Assembly (NCBI GenBank): GCA_016716125.1
Contig: JADJWZ010000014.1
Span: 1 to 64,000 of the forward strand
Source of the DNA: Ignavibacteria bacterium
GTDB taxonomy: Bacteria; Bacteroidota; Ignavibacteria; Tepidaquicellales; Tepidaquicellaceae
Direction of reading: 5' to 3'
DNA: 64,000 nt
Below are positions 1-12,173 of the stretch, in pieces. The notes beneath the pieces are model-generated. The model worked only from the letters and a program-made list of their open reading frames with translations, did not search any database and was not told the DNA's origin. Position numbers and translations under genes: made by a program. How positions within the stretch are numbered: position 1 is the first letter of the stretch; every line of letters begins with the position of its first letter.

Positions 1-95
1 AACCACAATTATTGAATTATACCTACATTTCATATAAGCAAGGGATAAAGTATATTTGTTCTCTGAAAATTAATTAAACTGAATCCCAATTCTAT

Positions 96-1446
96 ATGGC
101 AAAAAAATCCACTAAGATTTTCATTCTTGATACAAACGTTATACTTCATGATTCATCCTGTATATTACAATTCAAAGAAAACGACATTATCATACCGCTG
201 ACAGTTATTGAAGAGCTTGATCATTTTACGCTGAGAGGGGAAGTCAGTGTCCGTTTAAACGCGAGAGAATTTGCAAAGGACACTTGACTCCCAATGACCG
301 GTTCGGCTTTATTTAAAGACGGGTTTTGTTAGGCAAAGAAGAGGAAAATACGGATAGCAATTACAAAAGGTCTTTTGTCTGAGATCAGAAATGTTTATTG
401 ACGATACGCCGGATCACGAAAAGAATGGTCCGCACTGCTCTTGATATACATAATAAAAACAAAGGCAGATCTGTTATTCTTGTCAGTAAGGATGTAAATC
501 TTCGTATGAAGGCAAAGCAATCGGCGTGCTTGCTGAAGATTACTAAATATGACTGCAAGAAGGCGTTGAAGAATTGCACGGCTGGCGGAAAAGGGAATTC
601 GTAGATAATTTCGATGATGAGATTTGCTGAAGCTGTATCAGTCGCCGTTCGAAGTCAGCATAGATGCAGTAAAAAAAGTTGAACGGAAAGTTACTGCCTA
701 ACAAATTTTTTATTCTCAGAAACAACGAACGTCTGTCCTGGCGCATTACGATCCTATTCGTGAAGTATTAAGGAAAGTGGATAAGACGGACATATACGGA
801 ATAAAATCCCGTAACGCCCCGACCAGACTTTGCAACCAGATGCGTCAATTAATATGGATATTCCTCTTGTGTCAATGACAGGAAAAGCGGGAACGGGTAA
901 GACGCTTTTGGCAATTGCTTCGGCAATTGCAGATGAAAAATTACAGACAGATCTATATTTTACTGAGGGCGGTTGTCTCGCTCGGCAATAAAGATATCGG
1001 TTATCTGCTTTTTTGAAGGATAACGAGGATAAGAAGAAAACTTGTTCGTATATGCAGCCGCTATGGGATAACATAAAAGTGTACAGGACAAGTATTCAGA
1101 AACAGACAAACTGGCATCGGAATCATTGCTCCAGATGATAAAAGATCGAAGCTGACGATAGAGCCGCTGAGTTATCCGCGGGAAGAGTAAAATTTTCTTC
1201 ATAGTCGATGAGGCGCAGAATCTGACTCCTCATGAAATTAAAACAATAATAACGAGAGCAGGAGAAGGATCCAAACTTGTGTTCACAGGCGATGTATATC
1301 AGATCGATCATCCGTATCTTGATTCACAGTCAAACGGGCTTTCATATTTGATAGAGCATTTCAAAGGTCAGAAGCTTTATGCTCATGTAAATTTACTAAA
1401 GGGCGAGAGATCAGAACTTGCAGAGCTCGCCAGCAATTTGCTTTAA
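96..1446 (+). pseudogene. phoH: PhoH-like ATPase with N-terminal PIN domain (frame-disrupted)
   Basis: The start at 96 gives a PIN-type nuclease beginning (FILDTNVILHD, then TVIEELD), as in PhoH2/YlaK proteins, which couple a PIN RNase to a PhoH helicase/ATPase. The PIN domain continues in another frame (VILVSKDVNLRMKAK near 473-525). A Walker A motif, GKAGTGKTLLA, lies near 880-912. The last part (about 1200-1446), IVDEAQNLTPHE then FTGDVYQID, is the PhoH Walker B and sensor region and ends at a TAA. Domain order and overall length (about 450 codons) fit an intact family member, but at least four frame changes separate the pieces. All domains are present and the neighbours are damaged in the same way, so I infer indel errors in the assembly rather than decay. 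Family call is firm; status as a true pseudogene is not. Confidence 0.8.
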
Positions 1447-1575
1447 ATAATTATTTTATCTATTATATATAATATATAACAGCGGAATTTAAACAGTTAA
1501 GGAAAAATCTAATGATCATTTCAAAAATTCACGCTCAGCACCTTCTGATTTATTAAAAAAAATAAAACACAATAA

Positions 1576-3419
<1,844 letters not shown>

Positions 3420-3420
3420 A

Positions 3421-4074
3421 AAATATCAAAGTAATTATATTGGCATGGACAAGTGTTAGATTCAGAACCGTTTTATAAAATAATGAATATGGATTATTTC
3501 TCTGAGCTCGGCATCAAAATGGACCACAAGGAATATAACGGATATGTCGGTATGTCATCACAAAAAATGTGGAGCAGAATAAAAAGCAATTATGATCTGA
3601 ATGAAAGCGTCGGAGAGCTAATGAAGTCCGAAAGCAGGATGTACGAAGACTTACTCAGATCAGATATCTAAACCTATTGAAGGAATTAGAGAATTAATAA
3701 ATATATTTTCTGCAAAGGGTTTAAGGCCCAACGTAGCATCATCTTCATCCGCTGCAAATATCTGTTTAGTGCTGGATAAAGCTTATCTCAAACAACATTT
3801 CAATTTATCATACGGGGAAGAGGTACAGAATGGAAAGCCCTCACCTGATATATTTTTAAGAGCTGCGGAATATTTTAATGCGCATCCTGAAGATTGTTTT
3901 GTAATTGAAGATTCGGCGAACGGAGTGACAGCAGCTAAATCAGCGGGGATGCATTGCATAGGATTCAGGAATTCAAATTCCGGTGAACAAAAAATTGATC
4001 ATGCTGATATTATAGTAAACAGTTTTTCATCAGCGGAGATCGGTAATATTTTAAATTTCATAGAGACAGAATAA
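3421..4074 (+). pseudogene. HAD-superfamily hydrolase, beta-phosphoglucomutase-like (frame-disrupted)
   Basis: The sequence encodes a HAD subfamily IA phosphatase/phosphomutase. Motif I (expected DxDGV) is garbled around 3433-3460, where KVII is followed in another frame by LDSEPFYKI. A helical cap follows, then the motif II region VASSSSA near 3730-3755. Motif III is GKPSPDIFLRAA with its conserved Lys (3832-3867), and motif IV is CFVIEDSANGV (3895-3930). Length of about 215 codons matches the family, which dephosphorylates or isomerises small sugar phosphates in the cytoplasm. Frame breaks near 3445 and near 3670. Start codon lost. It is followed after 4 bases by the GNAT gene, so the two may be co-transcribed. 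Substrate cannot be read from sequence. Confidence 0.75.
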
Positions 4075-4078
4075 ATTA

Positions 4079-4627
4079 ATGTCAGAAATAAAAAGTTTTG
4101 AGTTTACAGACAGAAAAGGCAGAAAGATCCTGATCAGAAATGCGAAACCGGAAGATGCTGAGCAGATCAATTCAATGAAAAGGAAAATTATTGCCGAAGG
4201 GATGTATATGCTCAGAGAACCGGATGAAGCAAATTATACAACGGAAAAAACAATCGAAGAAATTTCTGTAAACACTTCAAATCCCGGATCAATGTATATT
4301 ATTGCCGAGTCAGACGGTAAAGTAGCCGGTGAACTGGACTTCGTAAACGGATCTCTGAAAGAACACAGCATTGCGGATCATTTAAGTTTTCATTTCAAAG
4401 AATACAGGGATTCAGGAATCGGTTTAAAACTTATGGATGCTGCTGAGTGGGCTGAAGAGGAGCCAAGCTAATTGAGAAGAACTTTGAATGTATTTTCTAC
4501 AAACCTCCGTGCGCAAAAACTTTATGAGAAATGCGGATTCCTGATCGAAGGAAACTGTCCGAAAGATATGAAACTTTCCAATGGAGATTATATAGACAGC
4601 ATGCTGATGTTTAAATTCGTCAAATAA
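4079..4627 (+). pseudogene. GNAT family N-acetyltransferase (single frameshift)
   Basis: Starts at ATG 4079, just behind the HAD gene. The first 125 or so residues carry an N-terminal strand (RKILIRNAKPEDAEQINSM) and a core strand (MYIIAESDGKVAGELDFV). The coenzyme A-binding stretch, normally QxxGxG/A, is represented by YRDSGIGLKLMDAAEWA. The frame then breaks near 4460. The remainder in another frame, NLRAQKLYEKCGFLIEG then MLMFKFVK, is the standard GNAT end and stops at 4627. The acetyl acceptor is unknown; the layout resembles small-molecule or ribosomal-protein acetyltransferases. One indel separates the halves, so the gene may be intact in the organism. Confidence 0.75.
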
Positions 4628-4639
4628 AAATTTTACCTC

Positions 4640-5528
4640 ATCATACAATCAACACAAAAGCAGTAATACCGGCGCTTGCGGGGTTTTTTTTTCTCGCGCT
4701 TCAGAGTGTATTCGTTAAACTGGTTACAGAAGACGGATTACCGACGGAATGGGTAGTGCTGATCCAGTTTTCAACCTCTTTAATTTTTATAACGGTATTA
4801 ACATCATTTCAGAAATTCCAAAAAATAAAAACCAAACATTTCAAGCTTCATTTCATAAGAAGCTTCTCCGGCATTTTAGCTTTCACAGCTTTTGTAATTT
4901 GTATAAGGAAGACTAATATTGTAGATGCAACATTACTGTTGAATTCCACACCTATATTTATTCCAATAATAGCATATATTTGGTTAAGAAAAAAAATCGA
5001 GTCAAGGATATGGCCGGGCATTATTACAGGATTTATCGGAATCATTCTCATCATACATCCTGCTACGGGAGAGCTGCTGCAGATGGGCGAGTTATACGGT
5101 GTAGCTTCCGGGATTTTACTGGCGATAGGATACATTGCCATGAAAGAACTTACGCGCACGGAAACATTCGAATCAATTTTATTTTATTATTCTCTGATAT
5201 CAGTAATACTCTCGCTTCCGTTTGCATTAATGAATGAAGTAAAACCTTCATCAATAGAATTGATTTACGGAATGTCTTCGGGAGTTTGTTTTATGTTATA
5301 TCTTTATCTATTGCAGTATGCATATAAACTGGAAGAGGCGGTAAAAGCTTGCGCCGTTAAATTTCTCAACCGTGGCGTTTACCGTAATATTCAATTTTAT
5401 TCTTTTTAATAATACATCCGGATCTAATAACAGCAGCCGGAATATTACTGGTATCGGCGGGCGGGATAATGGCGATATCAATACATTTCAAAGGAGATGA
5501 TGTAAAAAGTAATCACGGATGGCATTAG
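4640..5528 (+). pseudogene. EamA/DMT-superfamily permease (frame-disrupted)
   Basis: A polytopic membrane protein with about ten hydrophobic segments and the two-fold EamA (drug/metabolite transporter) layout. Recognisable stretches are IPALAGFFF at the start, NIVDATLLLNSTPIFIPI at the end of the first repeat, GFIGIILIIHP, a second repeat from YGVASGILLAIGYIAMKEL, and a last helix ITAAGILLVSAGGIMAI in a different frame, ending at TAG 5526-5528. Frame breaks occur near 4690, at a run of G and T, and near 5365. Family members export or import small metabolites across the inner membrane; the substrate cannot be predicted. The start codon is not identifiable. Confidence 0.75.
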
Positions 5529-5592
5529 AAAATATGCGTACAATCTTCTAAACTATTTGATCCTATCTGAATTTAACTAAACTTTATAAAAC

Positions 5593-6334
5593 TTATCTGA
5601 ACATATATTCCAGCGGTCCGCCTTTGTTAATCAGGTTCAGCATTTCGCTCAGAGGTATCTTCACACTCTGCACACCGAAATAATTCGGAGCTGACTGAGA
5701 AGGATTGAATGTAATTTCCAGACTGTCACTCTTTATATTCCATACGTTAAAATTTTTCTCTGCAGGTAATGTTCCGGATCTTATCATGTCGAATATATTT
5801 TCATTGCCTTCCGAATAAGCTTTTGCTTCAAGCTCCTTTTGTGAATACGCTGATAAAAATTTCAGATAATCAGAATCCGGATTAAATAGATCGCTTAACT
5901 TAAATCCCTGTTGATACAATACTGTAATTGAATGATGAATCGTTTGTCACCGGATGCGCCATCCCGGAAATATCCGTGAATAATGTGAATCTTACGGACA
6001 GTAATGAACCTCCGGAGATCCCGGCTTCTGATGATACTTTAAATGAACTTAGCTTCGAATCATCTGAACTTCCCTTTAAATCCTTTAGCTGAGATTCAAA
6101 ACTTTTTATATAACTCTGTACTACTGCATCAAGAGCGTTGTTAATGTCTGTTGCAATTCCTCTCGCTCCCATAAGCGCATCAGGACCGAAATCGATCTGC
6201 GGATATGTTACATTCGAAAGGGAGTTAAGCACCTCATTTTTCTGATCAATGCTTTTATAAGTAATGTTCATCGGCTGCGCTGATGAAAAATTATAAGCAA
6301 TTGTTAAAAGCAAAAACAAAAATATGATTTTCAT
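5593..6334 (-). pseudogene. Exported DUF3298/RsiV-like protein (single frameshift)
   Basis: ATG at 6334 opens a signal peptide (KIIFLFLLLTIAYNFSSAQ). The body resembles the DUF4163-DUF3298 pair found in periplasmic or lipoprotein RsiV-like proteins: strands such as ISGGSLLSVRFTLF, the motif AHPVTNDSSFNY, then KLSDLFNPDSDYL and a final segment ending in VKIPLSEMLNLI. The reading frame changes once near 5905-5930, at a short G/T-rich stretch, so the two halves appear as separate reading frames. Length if repaired is about 245 residues, normal for the family. The function of these proteins is mostly unknown; RsiV itself is an anti-sigma factor that binds lysozyme, but no sigma factor adjoins this gene. 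The disruption may be a sequencing indel. Confidence 0.7.
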
Positions 6335-6386
6335 AATGAAATTAATAAATAGAAGATTTTATTAATGATAAATCTAATTTAAAGAA

Positions 6387-7241
6387 TTATAAATCTCCTG
6401 TATTGAATGTATTTCCCTGTGATACATCTCCTGTATCAAATCCTTTTTTAAACCATTTCATTCTCTGTGCCGAAGAACCGTGTGTGAATGAATCAGGAGT
6501 AACTTGTCCCTGCGACTGTCTTTGCAGGCGGTCATCACCGATCGAGTTTGCAGCATTCAAAGCTTCCTCAATATCTCCGGGCTCCAGAATGCTTTTCATT
6601 TTCTGCGCATGGTGAGCCCAAACTCCCGAAAGAAAATCCGCCTGAAGCTCGACTCTTACACTCATCTGATTATTTTCAGCTTCTGATAATCTTCTTCTCT
6701 GACTCTGAACCTGATCGTGAATTCCCAGAAGATTCTGTACATGATGACCGACTTCATGCGCAATTACATAAGCCATCGCAAAATCTCCGGGCGCTTTGAA
6801 TTTGTTTTTCAGATCCTGATAAAAGCTAAGATCGATATATAACTTATTATCAACCGGACAATAGAACGGTCCCGTCTGAGCGCTTGCAAACCCGCAGCCT
6901 GACTGTGTGGATCCGGTAAACATTACAAGCGTCGGCTTTACATATTCTCTGCCGTAATTTTCCCTGAATAATTTACTCCATACATCTTCCGTATCTTTGA
7001 GTACGACTGAAACAAACTGCGCAAGCTCGTCTTCGGCTGCAGACGGCTGATGAGTCTGTTGTGTCTGCGGAGACTGCGTCCCAACCTGCTGCTGCAGGAA
7101 CTGGAGCGGATCTCCTCCGAGCAGCCATACTAACAGCACCATTACTATCGTTCCGAGACAACCCAGACCGCCGACAGTCCTTCCGGTGCTCCTCCTCCGG
7201 TCATCTACGTTTGAACTTTGATCACGTCCTTTCCATTCCAT
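6387..7241 (-). CDS. ypfJ: YpfJ-family putative neutral zinc metallopeptidase
   Basis: The 284-residue product begins MEWKGRDQSSNVDDRR and has one membrane segment at about residues 23-44 (GCLGTIVMVLLVWLLGG). A proline/glutamine-rich linker and then the peptidase domain follow. The zinc motif HEVGHHVQ lies near residues 162-169, with a downstream ELQADFLSG that would supply the third metal ligand, and the tail has the family's FTHGSSAQRMKWFKKGF. Length and order match the YpfJ/KPN_02809 family, whose substrate is unknown. The Arg-rich N-terminus before the membrane helix suggests an inner-membrane anchor with the catalytic domain outside the cytoplasm. This is the first gene from the left that is fully intact. 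Confidence 0.9.
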   Translation of the reverse strand: MEWKGRDQSSNVDDRRRSTGRTVGGLGCLGTIVMVLLVWLLGGDPLQFLQQQVGTQSPQTQQTHQPSAAEDELAQFVSVVLKDTEDVWSKLFRENYGREYVKPTLVMFTGSTQSGCGFASAQTGPFYCPVDNKLYIDLSFYQDLKNKFKAPGDFAMAYVIAHEVGHHVQNLLGIHDQVQSQRRRLSEAENNQMSVRVELQADFLSGVWAHHAQKMKSILEPGDIEEALNAANSIGDDRLQRQSQGQVTPDSFTHGSSAQRMKWFKKGFDTGDVSQGNTFNTGDL

Positions 7242-7333
7242 AACATTATTATTTAGTTATTCTTAAATTAATTTAATTAAATTTCATTCAAAATGTTATT
7301 TTAGATACTTAAGAAAATTAAATTCATTCAAAT

Positions 7334-7360
7334 AAAAAAAGCCCGTCGCCTGGGCTTTAA
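7334..7360 (-). terminator. Rho-independent terminator of the large T9SS gene
   Basis: A stem AAAGCCC (7339-7345) pairs with GGGCTTT (7353-7359) around a 7-base loop. On the minus strand it is followed by a T-rich run (A run 7335-7341 on plus). It lies about 25 bases after the stop of the 7384-12084 gene and separates it from ypfJ. Confidence 0.75.
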
Positions 7361-7383
7361 TTTATTTTTAAATTTATGTGAAA

Positions 7384-10300
7384 TTATTTTAAAAGCACCA
7401 TACGCTTTGTCTGAACAAATTCACCTGCTTCTATCCTGTAAAAATAAACCCCGCTCGATAATCCCGCGCCGTTGAATTCTACGGTATATCTGCCTGCCGA
7501 TCTGAATTCACTGTTAACTATCCTCTTTACTTCTCTTCCGAGAATATCATAAATAGTAAGTTTAATTTTTCCGTCTTCCGGAAGGCTGAAGTTTATTTTG
7601 GTTGTTGGGTTAAACGGGTTTGGGTAATTTTGCGAAAGTGAATATTCATTTGGAATAATGTTAATGATATCATTTGAATTCTGATCATTCACTGCTCCGA
7701 ATACTTTCTGAATATTGCTGTTAACATTATTTATATGCTCTGTAATATCACCCGGTTTTTTAATCTTTATCACTTCACTTAAAATTTTCTTTACCTTTAA
7801 TTCCGATCTTTCTTTCTTGGCTGCATTTCCTTCTCTTACTTTCTTTTCAAGCGATTTTACTTTTTCAATTTCTATATCTCTTGAAGTTTGAAAAGAATTA
7901 ATTATATTTTCTCTAATTGCTTTCCTGTCTTCTTTATTAAACCTTTTTGAATCGTATTTATCATAAGGATCATCATTATAGATTTGGGACCGGGGATTTT
8001 CTGATTCCGGATCCAAAGTCCCGGGTTCCAAATTTTTTTCTCCTCCTCCCTGCCCGCCTGAGAGCAGACTCGTAGCGGAATAGTCCCAGCCCGCTATCAG
8101 TCCTTCATAGCTGTATGGATTCTGATTTACTATTTCCTGAAAACCTGTCATGGCTGATTCATACATTCCGAGTGAAACCTTGCACTTCTGTATAACATAA
8201 TATGATTGCTTTACTAAAGTTACTTTCTCCGGATTATTCATAATCAATGCTTCCAAAAATGATTTAAAATTCGTGATTCTGTTTCCGGAGCTGTCGAGCC
8301 GTAATTCCGCAAGATATAGCTTTAAAATTATGCTGACATCTTTTAAACTGTCAATATGATCCGTAAGTAATTGATAACAAAGATCCGATACGCGCTCATA
8401 ATCTCTCTTCCTTAAATTTATAGAAACTGAATCTGACAAATTTTCAAATGTCGCTGATTGTCCATTGAACATTGGAAATTGAACATTGGAGATTGAACCG
8501 CCGCTTCCTCCGGTTCAGTATAAATCGTATCATACATCCCGTTTCCCAGATCAAATGCGATCATTCCTTCCAATAGGTTTTCCCCGCAGTAATATGGAGT
8601 AAAGATAAAGTTAAATGGTTCCTCATCTAAGCGTTCCACATTGGCAGCAGCATTTGTGTCAATATTCGAAATCCTGAAACAATTATTTATTGCATCAGCT
8701 TCTCCGCCGTATTCATCATAGATCAAATCAGGAATTGTCCCTGCAATATGAAATGCATTTCCCGGATCATAACCATTTAGATTGAATATGTTATATCCAT
8801 CATTTAAGTAAGAATAAGAATTATCAAACTCCAGACACTTTGCATTTTCACCTTCACAGGAAACAGAATTATATCCTCCCGTATATACAAATCCATTCGG
8901 TGCGAGATTAGAATAAGATAATGCGCAGGATATAACTCCTTTAGAATCTTCATCTCCTCCGGTAATGATATTTCCATACAGATCCATTGCAGACCAGATC
9001 AGAATAATCCCATTATTGTATCCTGTAATTATGTTATCTTTTATGACTCCTCCGGCAACGCCTGACAGTAGTATTGCATTAGCGCTGTTATCATTACCTG
9101 AATAGGATTCAAATTCGTTATTTTCAATAATCAAAGGAAATGTAATATATCCGGAGGTAACTACTGACAATGCAGGCATATCTCCTGCATCCATTTGGAA
9201 GTGATTATAATTTATGTAAACCTCTTTCACATTTGATTCCGATGTATAGTTGATCAGAAGACCTCCTGTTTTTACATCAGGTTCTGCAAGGAAGCTGCTG
9301 TTGCTGATATTTACATATTCGCAGTCGATCAGCTGAGCTGCATAAGTGCTGTCAACAGGATAAGGTAAAATATTTTCGAAACAGGTTGTGAATATCTCAA
9401 CTTCTTTGCACCCGCTCAAATATAATCCTCTCCAGGGATTTCCGTTTTTACCTTTGAGATAAACAGGCGCTGTGTTTTCCGAAGGTGTACTTCCGCTCCT
9501 GAAGTCTCCTCCTGTCATTATTATTCTTGCAGATGAGTCAGAAAAATTTATTGTAGCTCCGGGTAGTATTCTGATTTCATATCCATTATTATTAACTTCA
9601 CCTTTGCAGTCAAAATTTCCACCCACTTCTTCATCAGCAACGAGCGTCCCGCCTTCCTGCATGACAGGCGCGAGCTTATAGAGTTTGCTTTCGCGGGGTT
9701 AAACCATCCAAGATTTGTAGTTGAAATTATTCTTTTGTCAAAAGTTATTATTAACGAATCTCTTTCGAGGTCATAAATACTCCAGTTGTTAAATCCCGCA
9801 AAATGAGTTGATGCAGAATCGAGCTTAATGGTCACTGATCTCCTTCCATTTACTCCGCCCGGATCTGATGTATCAATTGGTGAACATCTCCTGTTTACTA
9901 TCATAAAATATCTCGAATACATTTCATCAGGATTATTGAATTTCCCTACCTGAAGATATCTTTCCGATACTGCTTCCGGAATTTGCGAAGCAATCATATA
10001 ATCAGATGGAATCGGTTCATAGCTTAAAACATCATTAAAAAATGTTTCTTCAATCAGACTGCTTCTTTCGAGTCTGAGTATGTATGTCGAACGGTTTGCA
10101 TTATCGAAACTCATTATATACGGCTCCCATGTTTTCAATCTTTGAACCTGTGACTTTATCATTTCCATTTATTCTGACCATAGGCGTTTGATGTCCTGGG
10201 AATATTGCCAGGATCTGCAAATCCTCTTCCAAAACATTCTCCCTGCGGACAATTCTGAATATCACCGGGTCCTTCCCACCAACCATAAAAGAAATATAAT

Positions 10301-12084
10301 AATCCTCTCACTCCATAAGTCAGAGATACATTTGCAATCATTTCCATTTCCTCGTTTGTAGGTTCTTTATGTGATACACTGTTTGCATAATACCAAAGAT
10401 GCGACTGACCATTATAAAGGAAAGGAATATCTTTTGCTTTTGATATTGCATCCCCCATTTCCATCGACCACCTGAAAGCTCCTTCCCATTGATATGCATT
10501 TGTATCCCAGGGATAACCTGCAGAAGAACCATTTTCAAAATAAGCAGGTGTATGATCGAGATTATCCTGAAGCCAGTCATCAAATGCTGACGGAGAAATA
10601 GCATTTGCTAATACTTCACTGCTATCAATTCTTGGAAGTGTATTCGGTATTTTAGCAAAAGTGGTGTTCTGATATGGAATTGCATCCTGCTTATTTGTAT
10701 AAAAAGGATAGCTGGCTATTAGAATATCTGTTAACCCTACTTTTTCAACATAATTTCTAATGACATGTCCCGTATTCATTACACTAAACCTTTCTTCCCA
10801 TGGAACATTCATATACATGTAAGTAGGACCTAAAAGAGTTGTCAATGTAATATTCTTTCCGCAGGTCAAATATGCAATCGAATCAAGCTTTTTACTGACA
10901 TATGACATGCATGGTATATTACTGAATGCAAATAGCTCCATGTAAAATTTTATTGCAGATTCATTATAACAGGAAATGTCCTGCGCTTCCCATCTAAGCC
11001 ATTTTTGATATTTCAAGTATTCTAAATTACTAAGATCATTACTTAATAAATTATGCGCTACCATATTATCCACTCTCACATAATCGATCCACTGTCACAA
11101 TTGCCATACCAGTATACCTTTATGTCAACATTATTATACATAGTATCAACTGTGCTATTTCCTCTTGCTGATCGTCGGCCTCTATTCCCCATGAACTGTC
11201 GATATTCAAGTTTGAGTTATCAGTGAAATTATATTCTTCTATATACTGACCATTGTAATAGAATTGTCCGTTTATTTCTTTTAAAAAATCTCCGGCTTTA
11301 ATATCTAATTCTTTTAAAACAGTATCTCCAATTTGACCTAAAACTTTTATTTTACAAACTAATGCCGTTCGATTATTATGTGCATATGCTGAGTCAATTC
11401 TTATTCTCGGTTTTACTATCCAGTTTTTAATCGAAGGATCGATTATTCCCTAGTTATCAGCGAAAGTTGCACATTGTTCAGCGTTTGACTTTAGTCTGCT
11501 GACAACCCATCCCGCACCGCCGTCAGTTGTCTGAATATCACGCTGACAATATCTTACTCTCTGAGTTTGTCCCTGCCAGGTATCGTTTATATCAACCCCT
11601 ACATGATTTGGAGATTGAAAGGAATAAAACCACAGGTCATCATTTAATGGAATGCTTTCACACTGGTAGTCACTCCTCTGACCGTAGCAAAGCATCGCAA
11701 TTTTTGGACGCATTATTATTGATTTCATTCCATGTGATTGGATATCTGCAAGCTTATTTTGAACTTTGTGAATATAAGCACCGGAATCAGCATACAATGT
11801 ATCACTCTCTATACCGGCACCTTGCCATCCATAATTACCATTAGAGAGATGCCATGCATTAAACCCAACATCATCTAAATTTTGAAAATCCAAATCAATG
11901 CCGCAGTCCAGCGCTCCTATGAGGAAAATTTCGTTTTGATTTCCCGGCTGGACCGTAGTCCGTGATCCCTGACGGCTCTCTTTTGATTTCCTTTGACTCT
12001 TCCACGGAATTAATTATCAGTCCGCTGAAAAGATAAATGAAACAGTTAAAATAAAAATAAAAAAAACTGTAATTTTGTTTTCAT
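7384..12084 (-). pseudogene. Very large secreted protein with parallel beta-helix region and T9SS sorting domain (multiply disrupted)
   Basis: One gene of about 1560 codons can be traced from ATG 12084 (signal peptide start MKTKLQFFLFLF) to the stop at 7384. The order is: an N-terminal domain with GFNAWHLSNGNYGWQG (about 11890-11840) that may be a barrel-type hydrolase; a beta-sandwich-like stretch (11100-11450); a region with GVRGLLYFFYGWWEGPG near 10290; a right-handed beta-helix-like region with repeated YxNIITGG and NNGIIL (about 8560-9500); a charged linker; and a T9SS type A domain (NYPNPFNPTTKI, SGVYFYRIEAG, ending MVLLK). Lesions seen: a frame break in the signal peptide, another before 11893, an in-frame TAG at 11450, and frame breaks near 11150, 11090, 10165, 9690 and 8470. 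Several are single-base homopolymer changes (for example a missing G near 10165); the one near 8470 is a 14-bp duplication. It could be a real decaying gene or a mixture of error and mutation. The substrate is unknown. Confidence 0.7.
8464..8498 (-). repeat. 14-bp tandem repeat at a frameshift
   Basis: ATTGAACATTGGAA (8464-8477) is followed by ATTGAACATTGGAG (8478-8491) and a partial third copy (8492-8498), as read on the plus strand. The unit is 14 bp, not a multiple of three. The coding frame on the minus strand changes exactly here. Deleting one unit on paper joins the upstream frame (EEAAVQSPMFN) to the downstream frame (GQSATFENLSD) without a stop. Confidence 0.9.
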
Positions 12085-12173
12085 TTCGTTACCCTTTCCT
12101 TTATTAATTTTTAAATAATAGTTGCAGTTGAAACAAATTTTTTAGAAATCTTTTATTAATTTTCATCTTTTTT

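Noticed and set aside
11450..11452. In-frame TAG as recoding or stop readthrough
   Set aside because: No sign of recoding machinery, and the gene has many other lesions, so a point error or decay is simpler.
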